64,000 bases of DNA from Hirudinaria manillensis (GCA_034509925.1 CM067529.1:7045501-7109500); one strand, 5' to 3'. Counted from the stretch's first letter, positions 1 through 13,258 are shown. Translations and numbers: made by a program. Notes: generated from the letters alone by a model not told the origin.

Positions 1-59
1 TGCTCGTCTCAACAATAGTATTGTGATAACAATAGTAATAAATGCCTCATATTTTGTAG

Positions 60-200
60 TAATGATTACTTAGGCAAATTATTATTATTAAACTATTATT
101 ATTATTATTATTATAAATACCACTACTACTACTAATAATAATAATAATGCTATTACAGTAATAATAACAATAATAATAATAATAATAAATACCAATGGTG
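60..200. repeat. Imperfect ATT/ACT trinucleotide array
   Basis: Runs of ATT, ACT and AAT triplets with interruptions, seen directly. Confidence 0.9.
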
Positions 201-554
201 ATTACGATAATTTATTATTTCTATTGATGAACAACCTCAATTGATTGAAAGGTTTCTTAATTATTGATCTAAAATAAAGACCTTAAATAAGTTATATCAC
301 TGTGAGTGATGAAGTGATGAAGTGAAGAAGCAGGTGATGAACTAAGTGAACGACTGAGTGAAAGGAGAAAGTTCCGCCGATAAGGAAACGTCTGCTGGAC
401 GCAGAGACGTCCCTGTGGACGTCATTTTGCATGGAGTCACCAACGACTGGGAATTCATTCTGCCGGTCCTCGGGTCGATGCCAGTATTTATTTATAACAC
501 CAATGTAACGACTACATTGACAATGTAGCAATGTAGCTTTTGTTTGGATCAGCC

Positions 555-555
555 G

Positions 556-591
<36 letters not shown>

Positions 592-592
592 G

Positions 593-672
<80 letters not shown>
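555..672. repeat. (ATT)n microsatellite
   Basis: About 38 near-perfect TTA/ATT units with one TTG interruption around 591-597. It translates into artefactual poly-tyrosine. Confidence 0.97.
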
Positions 673-673
<1 letters not shown>

Positions 674-1205
674 TACTGTGGTTATTATTATCATTATTAT
701 TATTAAATTATTACTATTAAACCATCATGTTACGACGTCATTCGCCTAAAGAGCAGAGATGATTAAAATTAAATACGTTATTGAGAAAGCTTTGGGAGAG
801 TTTCCAGTGAAATGCTGGAGATTAAACTGAATTATTAATTAAGGCAACATGGCCGCTCAAATGCTCCTCAAAATGTCCCCTTCCGAAGAGGTCATCTGAA
901 GGTTCTTTCGGTCGTGATTGTGCCATTTCCGTGAGATAAATTGAACTTAGGCATGCATTTCGATGACCCGCTATGAAATTATTCTGAAATTTATTATTTT
1001 AACGTCCATAATTTATTATTTCATATTACGGCGTTTCGCGTTTTAAGATTTAATGTAATATGTAATATTTATTTCTAATTACGACGGATCAAAGGAGGTG
1101 GAAGGATGAAAGCAACAAAAGGAATGCGTTCATGTTTTCCTCGAGGAAAGTGCAACTTGGAAACTGTCAACAAATGAAGAACATCTGAAAGAATTACAAT
1201 GTGGT

Positions 1206-1275
1206 TTGTTGTTGTTGCTGCTATTGCTATTGTTGTTGTTGTTGTTGTTGTTATTGTTGGTGGTGGCGGTGGTGA
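1206..1275. repeat. (TTG)n / (GGT)n microsatellite
   Basis: TTG units interrupted by CTG and ATT, passing into GGT/GGC units. Confidence 0.9.
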
Positions 1276-1590
1276 TGTTGCTGAAGTTGAATTGAAATGC
1301 TGTGAAAACGAATGTCGTTGATAATTTTTGTTGTAATTACGGAAAAAATACTGCGCATCCCCGTGTCAGGCAAAGACTTTTTGGTGCCATATTGATTTCC
1401 AACATTCGCTACACGTTCAAGGTTTGAGGAGGCAATGAAACTAATGATGACGACGTGAACGATCATCATGACCATCGTGATGACGAAAGTTCCAATGAAT
1501 TCCTGAAGCATGAGAATGTTTTAAAAGCATCATTTCATTTCATTTATCTCTCAGCAGTTGAACACCTGGATTGAAACTAATTTCACTCAC

Positions 1591-1778
1591 CTGTCCAAAG
1601 TGTGCTTCCACGTTTCAAAGATCTGACCGCTGACATTGATTCGTAATCTTTGGTCAGAACCGGATGTTTGGTGTTCAGTGAGAGCTCGTGGAATGAGGGG
1701 CACAGGTTTGCGTCCGATGGGAATCCATCCGATGGCAGCCGCCCTGACAAAGGGCAGCCAGGCAGCCACAGATACCAT
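1591..1778 (-). CDS. Shal: Kv4/Shal-type voltage-gated potassium channel, first coding exon (partial)
   Basis: The minus strand opens with ATG at 1778 and encodes about 62 residues. The N-terminus reads VAAWLPFVRAAAIGWIPIG, the hallmark hydrophobic tail of Kv4 (KCND/Shal) channels that in known members binds KChIP subunits and drives fast inactivation. It is followed by RINVSGQIFETWKHTLDR, the first strand and helix of the T1 tetramerisation domain. The exon ends in AG before a clean donor (gtgagt, 1590 downward). The rest of T1, the six membrane segments and the pore are not recognisable between 1 and 1590, so they should lie beyond the left edge. Kv4 channels carry the somatodendritic A-type current in neurons and muscle. 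Identity rests on this short but very characteristic segment. The splice within T1 after the TLDR motif differs from the long first exon I recall for vertebrate KCND genes. Confidence 0.9.
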
Positions 1779-2093
1779 CCTCCCTGAAAGATTTCAATTT
1801 TTCCTCTTCTTCTTCTTCTTCGTCTTCACTTAGGTTGGAATGGCATCATCGGCAGGATGCTCGTCAATTCATTCACTCTGTGTATTGCGTTGCTAAGCGA
1901 CGATCTGCAACCAGAGACAAAAAAAAGGCGTTGTTTTGTAAACAATCGTCGAAACGTCCAACGTTCAATACCTCCTCATTCTCGCGAATTCCTCTAAAAT
2001 GTTCACTTCTCGAGCATTCTCCACTTGTACCAACCTAGTTTCGCTCGTTTACTTTGCACCACGATTCACATCAACCAGCCGCCCGTCCATCTA

Positions 2094-2171
2094 TCCAAGC
2101 ATACATACTTCTATTCATCCATCCATCCAGGCAGCCATCCAGCCATATATCCATCCATCCATCCATCCAGC
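2094..2171. repeat. (ATCC)n tetranucleotide repeat
   Basis: ATCC units with CAGC interruptions, seen directly. Confidence 0.9.
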
Positions 2172-2280
2172 TACCTAGCACCAACACAGGCGATATTGCA
2201 ATGAGCGCAATTGGACTGGGAATTGTCTTCGTGCAAATCTCAGCACGAAGATTAATCTTCTTTGAAGAGGAAAATTATTC

Positions 2281-2402
2281 TACGAGTTGATGATAATGAT
2301 AACAACGACGACGACGACGATGATGATGGTTCCGCTATTAAAAACGATAGTGATATAATATGGTAATAAGTATTGATAATGATGATGATGATGATGACGA
2401 CG
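2281..2402. repeat. (GAT/GAC)n microsatellite, two blocks
   Basis: Two blocks of mixed GAT and GAC triplets separated by about 40 bases. Confidence 0.85.
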
Positions 2403-3435
2403 ACAACTTGTTATTATTTTTTTTTTAATTTAAAAAAAAGTTTTAATGTTATTGTTGTTATTGCAATGACAGACCATTTGAATGTCTAAAAAGCTTCTGA
2501 ACGGAAGAAGAAGTTTGAGATTGAAATATTTCCAGGGTGAACAAACGACCACGTGACTGCGTGCAGCGAATCATTTCAGCTGAAAACATCTCTGTCACAA
2601 CATCTGCCTCCAACAATCACAACAACAACAACAACAACATCAGCATGAACAACTGCCATTAATGTTATTAACATTACAACAATACTGTTACAACAACAAT
2701 AACAATTCTTCTCGGAATGTTTAATTGAATGTTCGATAACTTATCAATGAGGAGATATTAACGAACGTGTTGCGCACGTGGTTACGTTTCACAACGTTGT
2801 CTGCGAATGTTGGCGAATTTTGTTGCCCTTGCAGGCCGATGTTGAGAATATTGTTGGTTGTGAATCGCGTGTTGATGAGAAGCTGTTGAAATTGTTCCAC
2901 TTTCCAACAGGAGGAACAAGAAATGAAGCCTCTCAAAGGCCAGCTGTAAATCACCACTTGGTTTTAATATTGCCACGCACCCCATCGTTATTGGACCTTT
3001 CATTCATCCATTTTGCCTTCCCCCCATTCGCATCCGATCGGATTTCAAATCTTTTTTTTTTCTTTGACGTGTGTCAAATCCTTTTACGTCATTTTGACCC
3101 CGTGACTTCAGCCCTTTCAACATCCATTTATCGATGACTTAATGCTATTCATTCACATTTTTAAATGTTTTTTTTTGTTTTGTTTAATTTGGGCTCTACT
3201 TTCGTTCGTAATTTGATCGCGCCTGTTTAAATCTACATACACGTAATAATTAATTGTTAACTTGTTTGTTCAAACTCGACTTAAAGTAAACAGAAATCAT
3301 TGTAAAAGATGTGCCCTCATCCAAACTTATATTTATAGAATCAATATTTTAGACCCTTTGTGGTCAGTCCAATGCTATAATGCTACCGAAGTCATCGAGC
3401 AAAGAGCATCATCCATCGTTCAATCAGCATTAATC

Positions 3436-3500
3436 AGATAATCATCATCGTCGTCGTCGTCATCATCATCATCATCATCACCATCATCGGCGTCGTTGCC
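3436..3500. repeat. (CAT/CGT)n microsatellite
   Basis: Mixed CGT and CAT triplets in about 20 units. Confidence 0.85.
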
Positions 3501-3647
3501 ATGATTATAGTCGTGGTCATTATCTTAATTGAAGATCCTTTTTTAATCTTTGCAAAAGCTTAATACATCAAGTTCTTAGTCTTAATGAAATATTGTTCGG
3601 AAGGAACGTAAATAATGGAATTAAAACCATTTAACCGTTAATTAAAT

Positions 3648-3704
3648 TAGAATTGTTTAAAGTAATTCTAGTCCAAATAATTAGAATTGTTTAAAGTAAT
3701 TCTA
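3648..3704. repeat. Duplicated 23-bp near-palindrome
   Basis: The same 23 bases occur at 3648-3670 and 3682-3704. Each copy begins TAGAATT and ends AATTCTA, so each could fold on itself. The spacer is 11 bases. Confidence 0.85.
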
Positions 3705-3889
3705 ATTTATATGTTAGGAAAGTCTCCAATTACAATCTTTAATGCTATCGCTTTATAACTCGAGCCATTTAAATGTTTCTCAGGACAATAATTTAACAAA
3801 TAATGGAAATAATCAAATTCAACATTACGAATTGACCGACCGTGGCACTACAACTGAAAGAACCTATCAAATAAGTTCATCACTACAAT

Positions 3890-3945
3890 CATCGTCATTA
3901 TCGTCATCGTCGTCTTCGTCGTCATCGTTATCATTGTCGCTCAAA
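3890..3945. repeat. (TCA/TCG)n microsatellite
   Basis: Mixed TCA, TCG and TCT triplets that give a poly-serine frame. Confidence 0.85.
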
Positions 3946-6900
3946 ACAAAGGAGTTCGCAGAAAGGAGGTTCAGAATATTTTCAGGGAAGAATTTGAAAA
4001 TTTGAAGTTTCTTTTTTAAACAAAGAAAAAAGGCATGCTCTCGTAAGCATTTAATCTTTAAAATGAGGTTTCCTAGATGTTATTAACGCAGGAAGAAGGC
4101 TTAAATGTTATTAACACGAAACAACAAAGCTGTCTGCTTCTTGGTCCGATCAATATGGCCCTCGTTTGCAGCGACAACCCATGATTTGAGTCGCATAAGT
4201 TTACTTTAATTTATTTAAATTGATTTAAATCGGTTTAATCTTTAATTCTCTGGATGCTCGATTTGCCATCACGCCTTTCCCTCACTGCATGGAACATTTC
4301 CAGCCGTCAGGAAAGTTCTATGTTGAATTCCAATCAGAGACTTACGTAAATCGTAACCTTTCCAACTTGAATTTGAGAAAAAAAAATGTTTCGAAATAAA
4401 ATTATTATTAAAATATTAAAAAGAAAGATGATAAATGATAAAGAAAAATTAATTCTTACCGCTTATAGTCGATGCAGACTGAAATATCCTAAAAAATTGT
4501 TCGCTTAAGGAGTAGGGAAGGGAGTTTGAATATCGGATGATTGTCAGTCCAGTAATGCACAAAGTCGAGTGGTGGCCACGCGTTCGCTCCCATTTCTTTC
4601 CGCGGTTCCTTTCTACTCGTGAATATTCAAAAGCACGCCTCTTTACTCCCTCATTTGCATAATCATCCTTCACCTCGTGCGTTACTCTTTCTTTCTCCAA
4701 TGTTGTTTTACACCTAAGAAGATGTGGACTCAATTTTTGCATTCAACATTTTTTTCGCAGCAACGTTTTTTTGGAAAGAAGTCCCGAGAAATTGACTCTC
4801 TCTCTTTTGATGCTTTTCTCCAGACGGACTGAACAATTAAGCATTTATACATCTCAATCGTCACGCACTGAATAATAATTTTTTTTTTCAAACGATGGCG
4901 TCCATCAACTTTTGCTGAAAGGCTGGCCTTAAGTCGAAAAGTAAAAAGCGGAGTTTAAATTGTGAAGCTTCATGCAGCCACAAACATAAACATAAATCGA
5001 CCAAATATGCGATTTACAACTCGGCCGAAAGTTAATTTAATTTACAAGATTCACAAATTGGTTGTGGCGGGCCATCGCTTTAAACATTCTGGAGTTTTTT
5101 TTTTGGCAATTTCACCTCCATAAAGACGGAAGGAAGCCAATTTGACCAACCTGAGGAGTTGTGATGACGTGTGTAACCTTTCAACCGCAAGGAGGTCAAA
5201 GACTTGTTTCTTCCTCTCCAAATTCTGCTGCGGGGTTCTAGTCGAGAAGTTCCGAGGAATTTGTGATTTATAATTGCGCTAAGGAATGATTTAGTTAAAT
5301 TTCGCTTAATTCCACAAGATGTCGCCATTCATTCTCCTCGTTAAAGAACAACAGTGAAATTGTGGGACTTATCAGGTTGACTTGGAAGTTTGGATTATAG
5401 TTTTAACAACCAGTTACAATATCTTCCTTACCAATCGTCCACGATTGTGATAAACAGTATGGTGAACTTGTAAATTGTGCTTCGTAAGGGAAGACATCGA
5501 TAAACAACAACAACAACAACAACAACACACAAGAACATTTGAAGCACCTCAAAAAGAGGCGCTCAAAATCAATTTCGCGAGTTTCCCTTTGATTTGCGAG
5601 GAAACTTTGACAGAGTCGTTATCCGACGAACACCATCTTGTGATGAGGAACGATTCCTGTTCTCGTGCTGCAAAACTATCAGCAGAAGGCAATAAAGACC
5701 AATCAAAGTGACAATTTCTCTCGTCATGACATACAATGTTACAGGAAGCGAGTAGATTTTGCCAGCCTTATTGATATTAATATCGGTAAATGTGGCCGTG
5801 CAAATTTATAGCAGTTTCCATTCATGGCTCCGACTTGCTTCTAGCAAAATGTTGATTATTTATGTGGTCGGCTATTTCACTGAAATCCGCAAAGCCCGAA
5901 GGACTTATGTGCAGACAAATGATTTAATTTCATCTTTAATTCCCCACCTTGCCTCGAGAAATTCGACCAAAACGCGATGAGAGTCGAACTAATTTCGTCT
6001 GGTGTTCAAAAACCCAGGGCCATGTCGTCATCAAATCCGAGTAATTCCATTACCTTCGTCATCTACAAGCCATTACTCGTTAATATACCTCGCTTATATT
6101 TGCTATTCCATTTTTACTTACTAATTACACCAAGATTTAACATTTTTTCCCTAAGATTTCTAATTTCAATCTCATAATGAATTTGGTCGTAATTTACTAG
6201 AAATCTAAAAAATTGCAAACATCATAAAAATCAAAGTTTCCGTTAGCTTTGTCTCAAAATGTCGATTAATATATCAAAGAATGCAGACGAAAGCACATCA
6301 TTTATTTATTTATGTATTATTAATTTATTTAATTTTTTTTTTCAGGCATCTCTACGGGAGCAGTGCCTCACAGCAAATCCGATGCCCCCCGGGGAAATAC
6401 CATCGGGAATAAATTTAAAGTTCATCGTATATAAAATTTAGAATGTACAGTATTCTAAAACGAAATAGAACGATGACTCATTTTATTATCATAATGGCCT
6501 GAGATTCCAACTGAAGAATTTCTAAACAGAAATCAGAGGATCTGTAATGTGTCGAATCGATTGTAAGCCTCTTATGTCGCGAAAGTTCCTCATCTCTTTC
6601 ATAGAAACGAATCAACGATGGGTTCCGTTGTTCTCCGTCGTAATGTTGGTACTTGGTACAACAACGTTCCCCCTCTCCTTGAACCTCTGAAATGCCAACC
6701 CTACGCATTCGCCAATCGCAAAGTCTCTAAGAAAGCCTTCGCAATGTTAGCAAAAAAAGAGTAAACAAAAACAGAATGACGGTTGTACGAGAGTAATTTT
6801 ATTATTTCTGTTTAAATTTTTTTTACATTGTATACATAAAAATCAACATAAAAACCACTGCCTGGAATTTAGAGGAGCAACATTTACAGAGTGGAGTTGA

Positions 6901-8057
6901 ATATCTCGTCGTATTTGTTACTTAAATTGATAGTTGCTTGTAATTAACCGATATTTGTTAATGTTCGATATTTAATTTAAAGTCCGGAGAATAACCTAGA
7001 CAATTCCTCTTGGAAAATGCCTTGTTATTGCAGAGGGAATGATAAAACCGGAGTTTATCTTGATTTTTGCCTTTAGAGGCTTGCCACTGATATCGAGCAA
7101 ATTAACGAGGATTGTTATTGATACAGGCGGCAGCAGTTAAATGTGCGGAAATTGGACAAATCCAGGACTGTTGATTTCCATTTTGGACGAATATTCAGCA
7201 CAAGCGCGAGCGGTAAACCATCATGACCAACCAAATAACAAAGCTGTTTATTTTTATTTGACTGTTGCCAAGACTGGTAACCCCAAACCTTTTGCACTAC
7301 CTGAAAAGGTATAAATAGAAAGCTACAGAAGCTAAATTAAAACAATTCTTTCCATTTAAGAAGTCATGGTTCGACGGTCGTGCGCCAATCTCCCCAAATA
7401 TGTCGTTTATGTCTATCTTCCAATAGGAGAAATGAGCCTTGGAATTGATGGAATTAAAGTTAAATATTTTCATTCGTTAATCGCCCTTTTGCTCTTCTAT
7501 ATTGGAAATATATTCAAAGGGTTTTAAAAAGGCCAAATACGTTTTAACGTTAACGGGTAAAGGAGTTCCATTTTTAAATTTATTCCCCGGTTAACCCCGT
7601 CTAAATTTCCTCCGGTCTTTACCGGAATACAGTGCCAGCGAAAACCACTCCATAATTTGTAATTGTAATGGTTATATATCTAATTTTAATTTTAAAATCA
7701 TGGCCACTCGATGTAAGTTAAATGTAGACACATACATTTATTATATTGCAGATATTTATATTTGTTCATTTTTTGACGAACGCTTTGCTAGAATCATTAG
7801 CATATTTACCAAATTTATTTGAAAGATTAGATTTGAGTTTAGTTAATAAGGAGATAATTTGTCTTATTAATATTCATCTGCTTCTCTATTGGCTGATCTA
7901 GTTTCTCCATAAGATTAATCTCAAAATAGGCGTAAGTATTTTGTGTTTTGACATGAAAATCTTTCTATTTAGCGATTTTTCACTAATTAATATAATTTAA
8001 TAATTTATATATGTTATCTAAAGGCCAAACATTTCAATTATATTTGTTTTGAAACAG

Positions 8058-11000
8058 TAAAATTATTGATCCAAAAAGACTGGAAGCAATTATATTGAAA
8101 AATAAGATTCCTGATAATACAAATTCAAAATATCTAAATGAGGTTGAAAGGGATGTTATATGCATTCAGTTATAATTTTTGGTTTTTGGTTATAAACGTT
8201 TCAGCCAAGTTAGCCATGCGAGTGGTCATTAGGTTGTAGGAAAGCGAGGTGTTCCTTCAATAATAGTCTTACATTTAGGTTCGTTTAAAGTTTTTATGGA
8301 AAGTGAAAGTTGCATTTTGAATATATGATTTGCCTACGGTGCCAAAAGGTGTTACAATTAAACCTCAAACGTGCCTATTTAAACATGTCTGGAAAAATGG
8401 CGTAAGCCGCTTGCAACTTGCGGCATTATTTCGAGATATTTGGGGGAGAGCTTGCTGTTACTGGGGTGGAAATGCTTTGACTCTACCTTGAATTTTCTTT
8501 TCAGGGTCAAAATTCTCAATCTCAAATTGTTGATTTTTCTTTGAATAAATCATCCGGTAATCAGGTATGCCGCATCAATAATTTAATGTTACCTTGTAAA
8601 GCTGCTTTTACACCTGATTTCTGATTCTTGAAGGCACCATAATTTTAGACAGAAATGGGTTCAGTCACAAAAACAGAGCAACAACCATCAATTCCCAAGA
8701 AACGGTTCAATTTAATATTTGATTTGAACTCACCTGCTTTGTCGAAGTTCTTGTTTCATTGATGACAACAAACGAAACGTGACTTTAAATAATCTTAAAT
8801 TTAACTTGATTTCTTAAATAATTGAAAATGGACTGGGCTATGTATTTTCTGTTTTTAGTCAAAGCAACAGAATAGAAATAAGGAATGTTCCCAGTCATGT
8901 CACTCAACAAGTGCTTGAAGATTTGATCAAAAACTGGGGAACTGTAAAGAAAGTCCACCAAGGTGATTATTGTGGAATTTGTAAAGGTTTCATAAAGTTT
9001 GTTTAATTATCTGTACATAATGAGTTGATGGTAGTGTTGCAAAGTTCTATGCTCAGATTTAAGTAAATCAAGTTAACAATTTCTTGCAGTATCTAATGAT
9101 TCAGAGCCTTTTTACACTGTAATTTTTGACACTCCTGAAGAAGCTCAAAGGTTTGTAGTAGATCCGCTAAAATTATTTTCACAACTCTATGATTCAATGT
9201 TTCTTGCAATAAGTCATTTATGGCTTTGGAGGGATTATAAAACTTTGGTCTGCTAAAACAAACTTACATGAGTCATGAGTTCTACAGATTTCTGATGCAG
9301 CTATGTTCAGTGCTGCAGAGCTTGATCTCTTTCTTAATCTCTGATCCATCTTAAATGTTCATATTTACAGTGCTTGTGAACATTTAAATGATTACAACTT
9401 GGAGGGGAACATTCTCAAGGTTTGCTAATAATTCTTATATTTGTCTTTACACCCTGATGATTGATGATAATTGATTGCTTATACAAACTCTCCTCCATTG
9501 CTTTTGAAATGGCATTGTCACTTTTTAAATGCCATTTTAGATATTTTTCACTGCAATGTGATTGATTCAATTCGATTCAGGTTGAAATTACCAACAACAA
9601 TCCAGCCTCTGGTAAGCTGGCCAACAATTTTAGGGGCCCGCGAAATGTCGGCCACAGTTCGGCCCCTAATCTCGTCGGTCCGAGGCCCGTCAGGAACGGC
9701 GGGGGCTGTCCTCTTAGGTATTTCATTTTTGTCTATCGATGTTACAATAAAAAAAGTGTTTCTATATAATGTGAGGGGACAATACTTTTGCAGGATACTA
9801 GTTCCAAGTGACTATGTTGGTGCTATCATAGGCAGGAAAGGTCAGACAATCAAGAACATCACCCAGAAATGCAAGGCTCGTGTGGATGTTCATGGGAAAG
9901 AGAATGGTGGCATGATGGATAAAATCAGTGACAAAGTGGTTTGTGTTCTTATTAAATATTATTATTATTAATTTATTATTATTAATATGTTATTATTGGT
10001 TTATCATTTCTGGAATTAAATATGCAATAATTAAGTATGTAATCAGTTCAATCATAACTGACAGGTGATTTCAATATACGGACAACCTGAAAACTGCACG
10101 AATGCGTGCAAAGAAATTCTGCAGGTTCTCCAACAAGAATCAACAAATAATAATAGAGGGTTGGTGATTTCCATTTGTCCACTGAGAATGTATTTTAAAG
10201 TTTAATTATCATTTGTTTGTCTCAGGAGTTCCTGTTATAAATGTTAAATCATCAAATTATCAATTAATACTGCAGTTAAAGGCTGATGACCTTGGAAAAT
10301 AAATGTTTAAATTCTGATCAAATTCACTTGCTGAGAATCGTTTGTTTAAACAGATGCGAATATAAGATGCTATTAGAGGCCGGACGTTGTGCGCGTCCGA
10401 CGCGTGACTTTTGACGCGTCGTACGACTGTCGTTCGCGCGTACTGATGCGATGTCGTGTTTCATATTCAGTGATGTGCTTCTGAAGATGCTGGCAAATGA
10501 TAGATTCTGTGGAAGAATCATTGGTAAAGAGGGAAAGATGATTAAGAAGATAAAAGAAGAGACGGGGACGAAAATAGCCGTGTCCAAGTGAGATAACGAG
10601 TTTTAAGGTGTGCGTCGGAAACACCCGCCGGAATAGCTTTATGTTTATTTAGTTTGGACTTATTATTAATGTCTCAGTTTTGGAGATGCTATTGAAATAT
10701 TGTATGGTAACTGATTAAGTGCTCTCATTAATTTTTCACACTTTTGGCTCATTAGTTCAGTAAACTCTGTAGTAGATTGTGCTAATATAATACATGAAAT
10801 CTCAGAGGAATTATATTTTTTCATGTTTTTGCTGTTACATCTTTGAATATTTAATGTTCTTAATATATTTTACTGGTGTATTTCAATGCTGCTAATTCTT
10901 TATCTCTTTTGCTTTTTGAGCCACAGCAATACTTTGTGTTCATTTGAGGAGAAAGCTAGTTTAAATATTTCTTTTGTATATTTTTAACTCTGTTCTATTT

Positions 11001-13258
11001 TTATTTGGTTATTTCAAGTGCTCAAGAGATGGCAGCTCTGTTCCCAGATCGAGTCATAGCCATTAAGGGAACTTTGGAAGGCATGTCGCAGGCAGAGTCT
11101 GCCATTTCTGCCAAGTTGGCCGAGTGCATCGAGCAGGATCAAGCTCAGAGTTTTGTTAGTTTTTGTAATTTGATGTGTTTTTGACGTATCAAGGCACGTA
11201 ATGATTTAAATTTATGTTAACAGCACGGAGGGATAATGATGCCTCACGGACCTCTAGGACCGAACTGTTTCTATCCTAACGGCCGAATCTATGAGGTAAG
11301 CCTAACGTGTTACAATTTGTTTTGAAGTGAACAAGTACTGCTTTGGGAAACTTCATTTTAATTATAAACCTAAACATTAAGCAGTTAATAATAACTATAT
11401 TTAAATTTGAAACACAGAATTGTATGCAAACTAAAATATAATTGCAAGTAAACGATTGGATTTATTTAAGCATTTCTACTAATTCCCCTCACGATCTTCT
11501 TTGCACGCGATCCTTCAGGGACCCGGTTTTTATGCTCCTCCACCTCATCCTCTTCTCCACCCCCACCTTCATCATCCCGGAGCTTTCCACCCCCATCCCG
11601 GTCCGAGGTTCAACCACCCGATCGGTCCCGGAGTCATCCAGAACGAGACGTTGCACGTGAGCGTGCCGAACACCGCGGTGGGAGCTCTCATCGGAACGGG
11701 CGGCATTACTATTAAACAAATGATGAGGGATAGCATGGCCTTCATCAACGTTAGTTCCCGTTCAAAATTGGTTTGTCATTTTTCTTTTGTTTCGTTGGAT
11801 TTTTAATCGCATTTAAATGAGGGGAACGCGTTTCACTTGCCACGTGAATTGCGACAGATTGAGTCGAAAAAAGAAGGAGATGCGTCATTGGAGAGGGTGG
11901 TCATCATTAAAGGAGCTCCTGATTCTTGTTGGAGGGTATGAATTAATGAATGTTTAATTTCTTACTTATTTTATTTTAAAATAATTTTAAATCATCTTTG
12001 TTAAGTTAACATTATTCTTGAAGTTTTGCTAGAATAGTGCACTTATGCCACTCTCACAAAACCCACGATAGCCGAGTGTTAAATAATTTAACTTAATCTT
12101 TAGAATTGTGATTGGATTGTGTGGATTAAAATTTGTTTCATTCTGTTGCTGGAGTGGTGTATATTTCTTTTTATTTTTTTTTGCTATTCTTGTCTTTCAT
12201 GTAAAGCATATTGGCAGTGAAGCTTCTGTGATCGTGTATGTATGTATGTATTTATGGCATTTATGTATCCTTTGTAGAATGGTCCCTGACAGTTCCATAC
12301 AGGTATATGACAACAGCTAACATCTCAATGTCTGCTTAAACATAAATCTCTGAGCTGACATGCACTTACAAAATGATTTTAATTATTCCTGCATTTTATT
12401 TGAAGTATTTTAAGTACATTTCGTCATTGAAACAGTAATTCTAAATTATTTCAAACCTTAAGAAGACACTTTATTGTGAAAGGAGCTTAATGCCAGAATT
12501 AAGTGCTTCTAATCTACTTTGTTGTGATACTTTCAGTTGGAAAGTAATGTTTCTGACTGATTGTTTGACACCTCAAGGTATATTTGAAGGATTAATTTGA
12601 AAATTAATCATTAAGCAATAAAAAAAAAAGTGGAAATTCAAGGATTTATGATTAATTAAATTCTTTAAAATAGTTACAAATAAAAATTCTTGTCCAGGCT
12701 GCATTCCTTGTTTTTGAGAAGATGAAGATGGAGGGGTTTGCAGGGCACGACGAAGTCAGATTGAAGACGAGCATCGAGGTTCCGAAACATCTCGTCGGAC
12801 GAGTCATCGGAAAGGCCGGGAAAAACGTCAGGGAACTGCAGAGGTTAACGGGGGCGTTGATCAAACTCCCCGAGGACCCCACGACCCAGGGGGAACAAGT
12901 GGCCGTGGACATTTTCGGAAACTTCCTCGCGACCAGGGTGGGTGACCGTCGTTATTTTCTAGAAGCGGCATTCGAAAAAGGGGAGCGAACGAAGCGTTAT
13001 CTTTGTTGACGGCTGACGAGGTTCGACTTTCCGAACGTTCAGAATGCCGTGTCGAGGATTAGGAACATGATGATTCAGAGCCAGCTGAAGGGGGCCTACA
13101 ACAACCAGCAGCCCAATTGTCAGCTCCCTCACCAGAACTCTCAAGAACCTCAGGAACGGAACGACGAACGACAACCTGCCGGAAACGTCGCTCCTCGAAA
13201 CGACGACGACGGAGACGAGGAGGAGGAGGAGGAAGAAGAGGAGGAACAGAAGTGCTGA
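8058..13258 (+). CDS. IGF2BP: IGF2 mRNA-binding protein (Imp/VICKZ), two RRMs and four KH domains
   Basis: This is a cytoplasmic RNA-binding protein that packages, stabilises and localises mRNAs. Supported exons: 8505-8564, 8649-8704, 8859-8962, 9090-9150, 9371-9419, 9581-9717, 9794-9938, 10065-10159, 10471-10587, 11019-11154, 11224-11295, 11519-11749, 11858-11935, 12698-12937, 13043-13258. Phases agree and give 598 residues to TGA. The first exon matches the last strand of RRM1 (IVDFSLNK). RRM2 begins [10 protein letters not shown] and ends at about residue 110. KH1 (GRKG loop), KH2 (GKEG), KH3 (GTGG) and KH4 (GKAG) follow at about 157-235, 236-320, 360-447 and 448-540, all with intact GxxG loops. 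A histidine- and proline-rich linker precedes KH3, and the C-terminus is a run of Asp and Glu ending in QKC. The start codon and most of RRM1 are unresolved. A candidate exon at 8058-8142 ([13 protein letters not shown]) fits RRM1 helix 1, but its donor is weak. Confidence 0.93.

Larger units (their letters stand above)
1..1590. other. Probable first intron of the Shal-like gene, microsatellite-rich
   Basis: No coding exon is recognisable here. It holds ATT/AAT arrays (about 60-200 and 555-672) and a TTG/GGT array (about 1206-1275). If the exon at 1591-1778 continues leftward, this stretch is the start of its following intron. Confidence 0.5.
1779..8057. other. Long intergenic region between the Shal-like gene and IGF2BP
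   Basis: This stretch separates two divergent genes, Shal-like leftward and IGF2BP rightward, so it should hold both promoters and 5' exons. I see dispersed triplet and tetranucleotide arrays and a duplicated 23-bp near-palindrome (3648-3704), but no exon of a known family. Small open frames (3742-4005, serine-rich; 5475-5711, starting with glutamines from a CAA array; 6259-6441) have no supporting motif. A frame at 7432-7512 contains FYIGNI, which resembles the first RNP motif of an RRM and could be an early IGF2BP exon, but this is speculative. Confidence 0.6.

Noticed and set aside
540-749. Poly-tyrosine open frame
   Set aside because: Pure translation of the ATT microsatellite.
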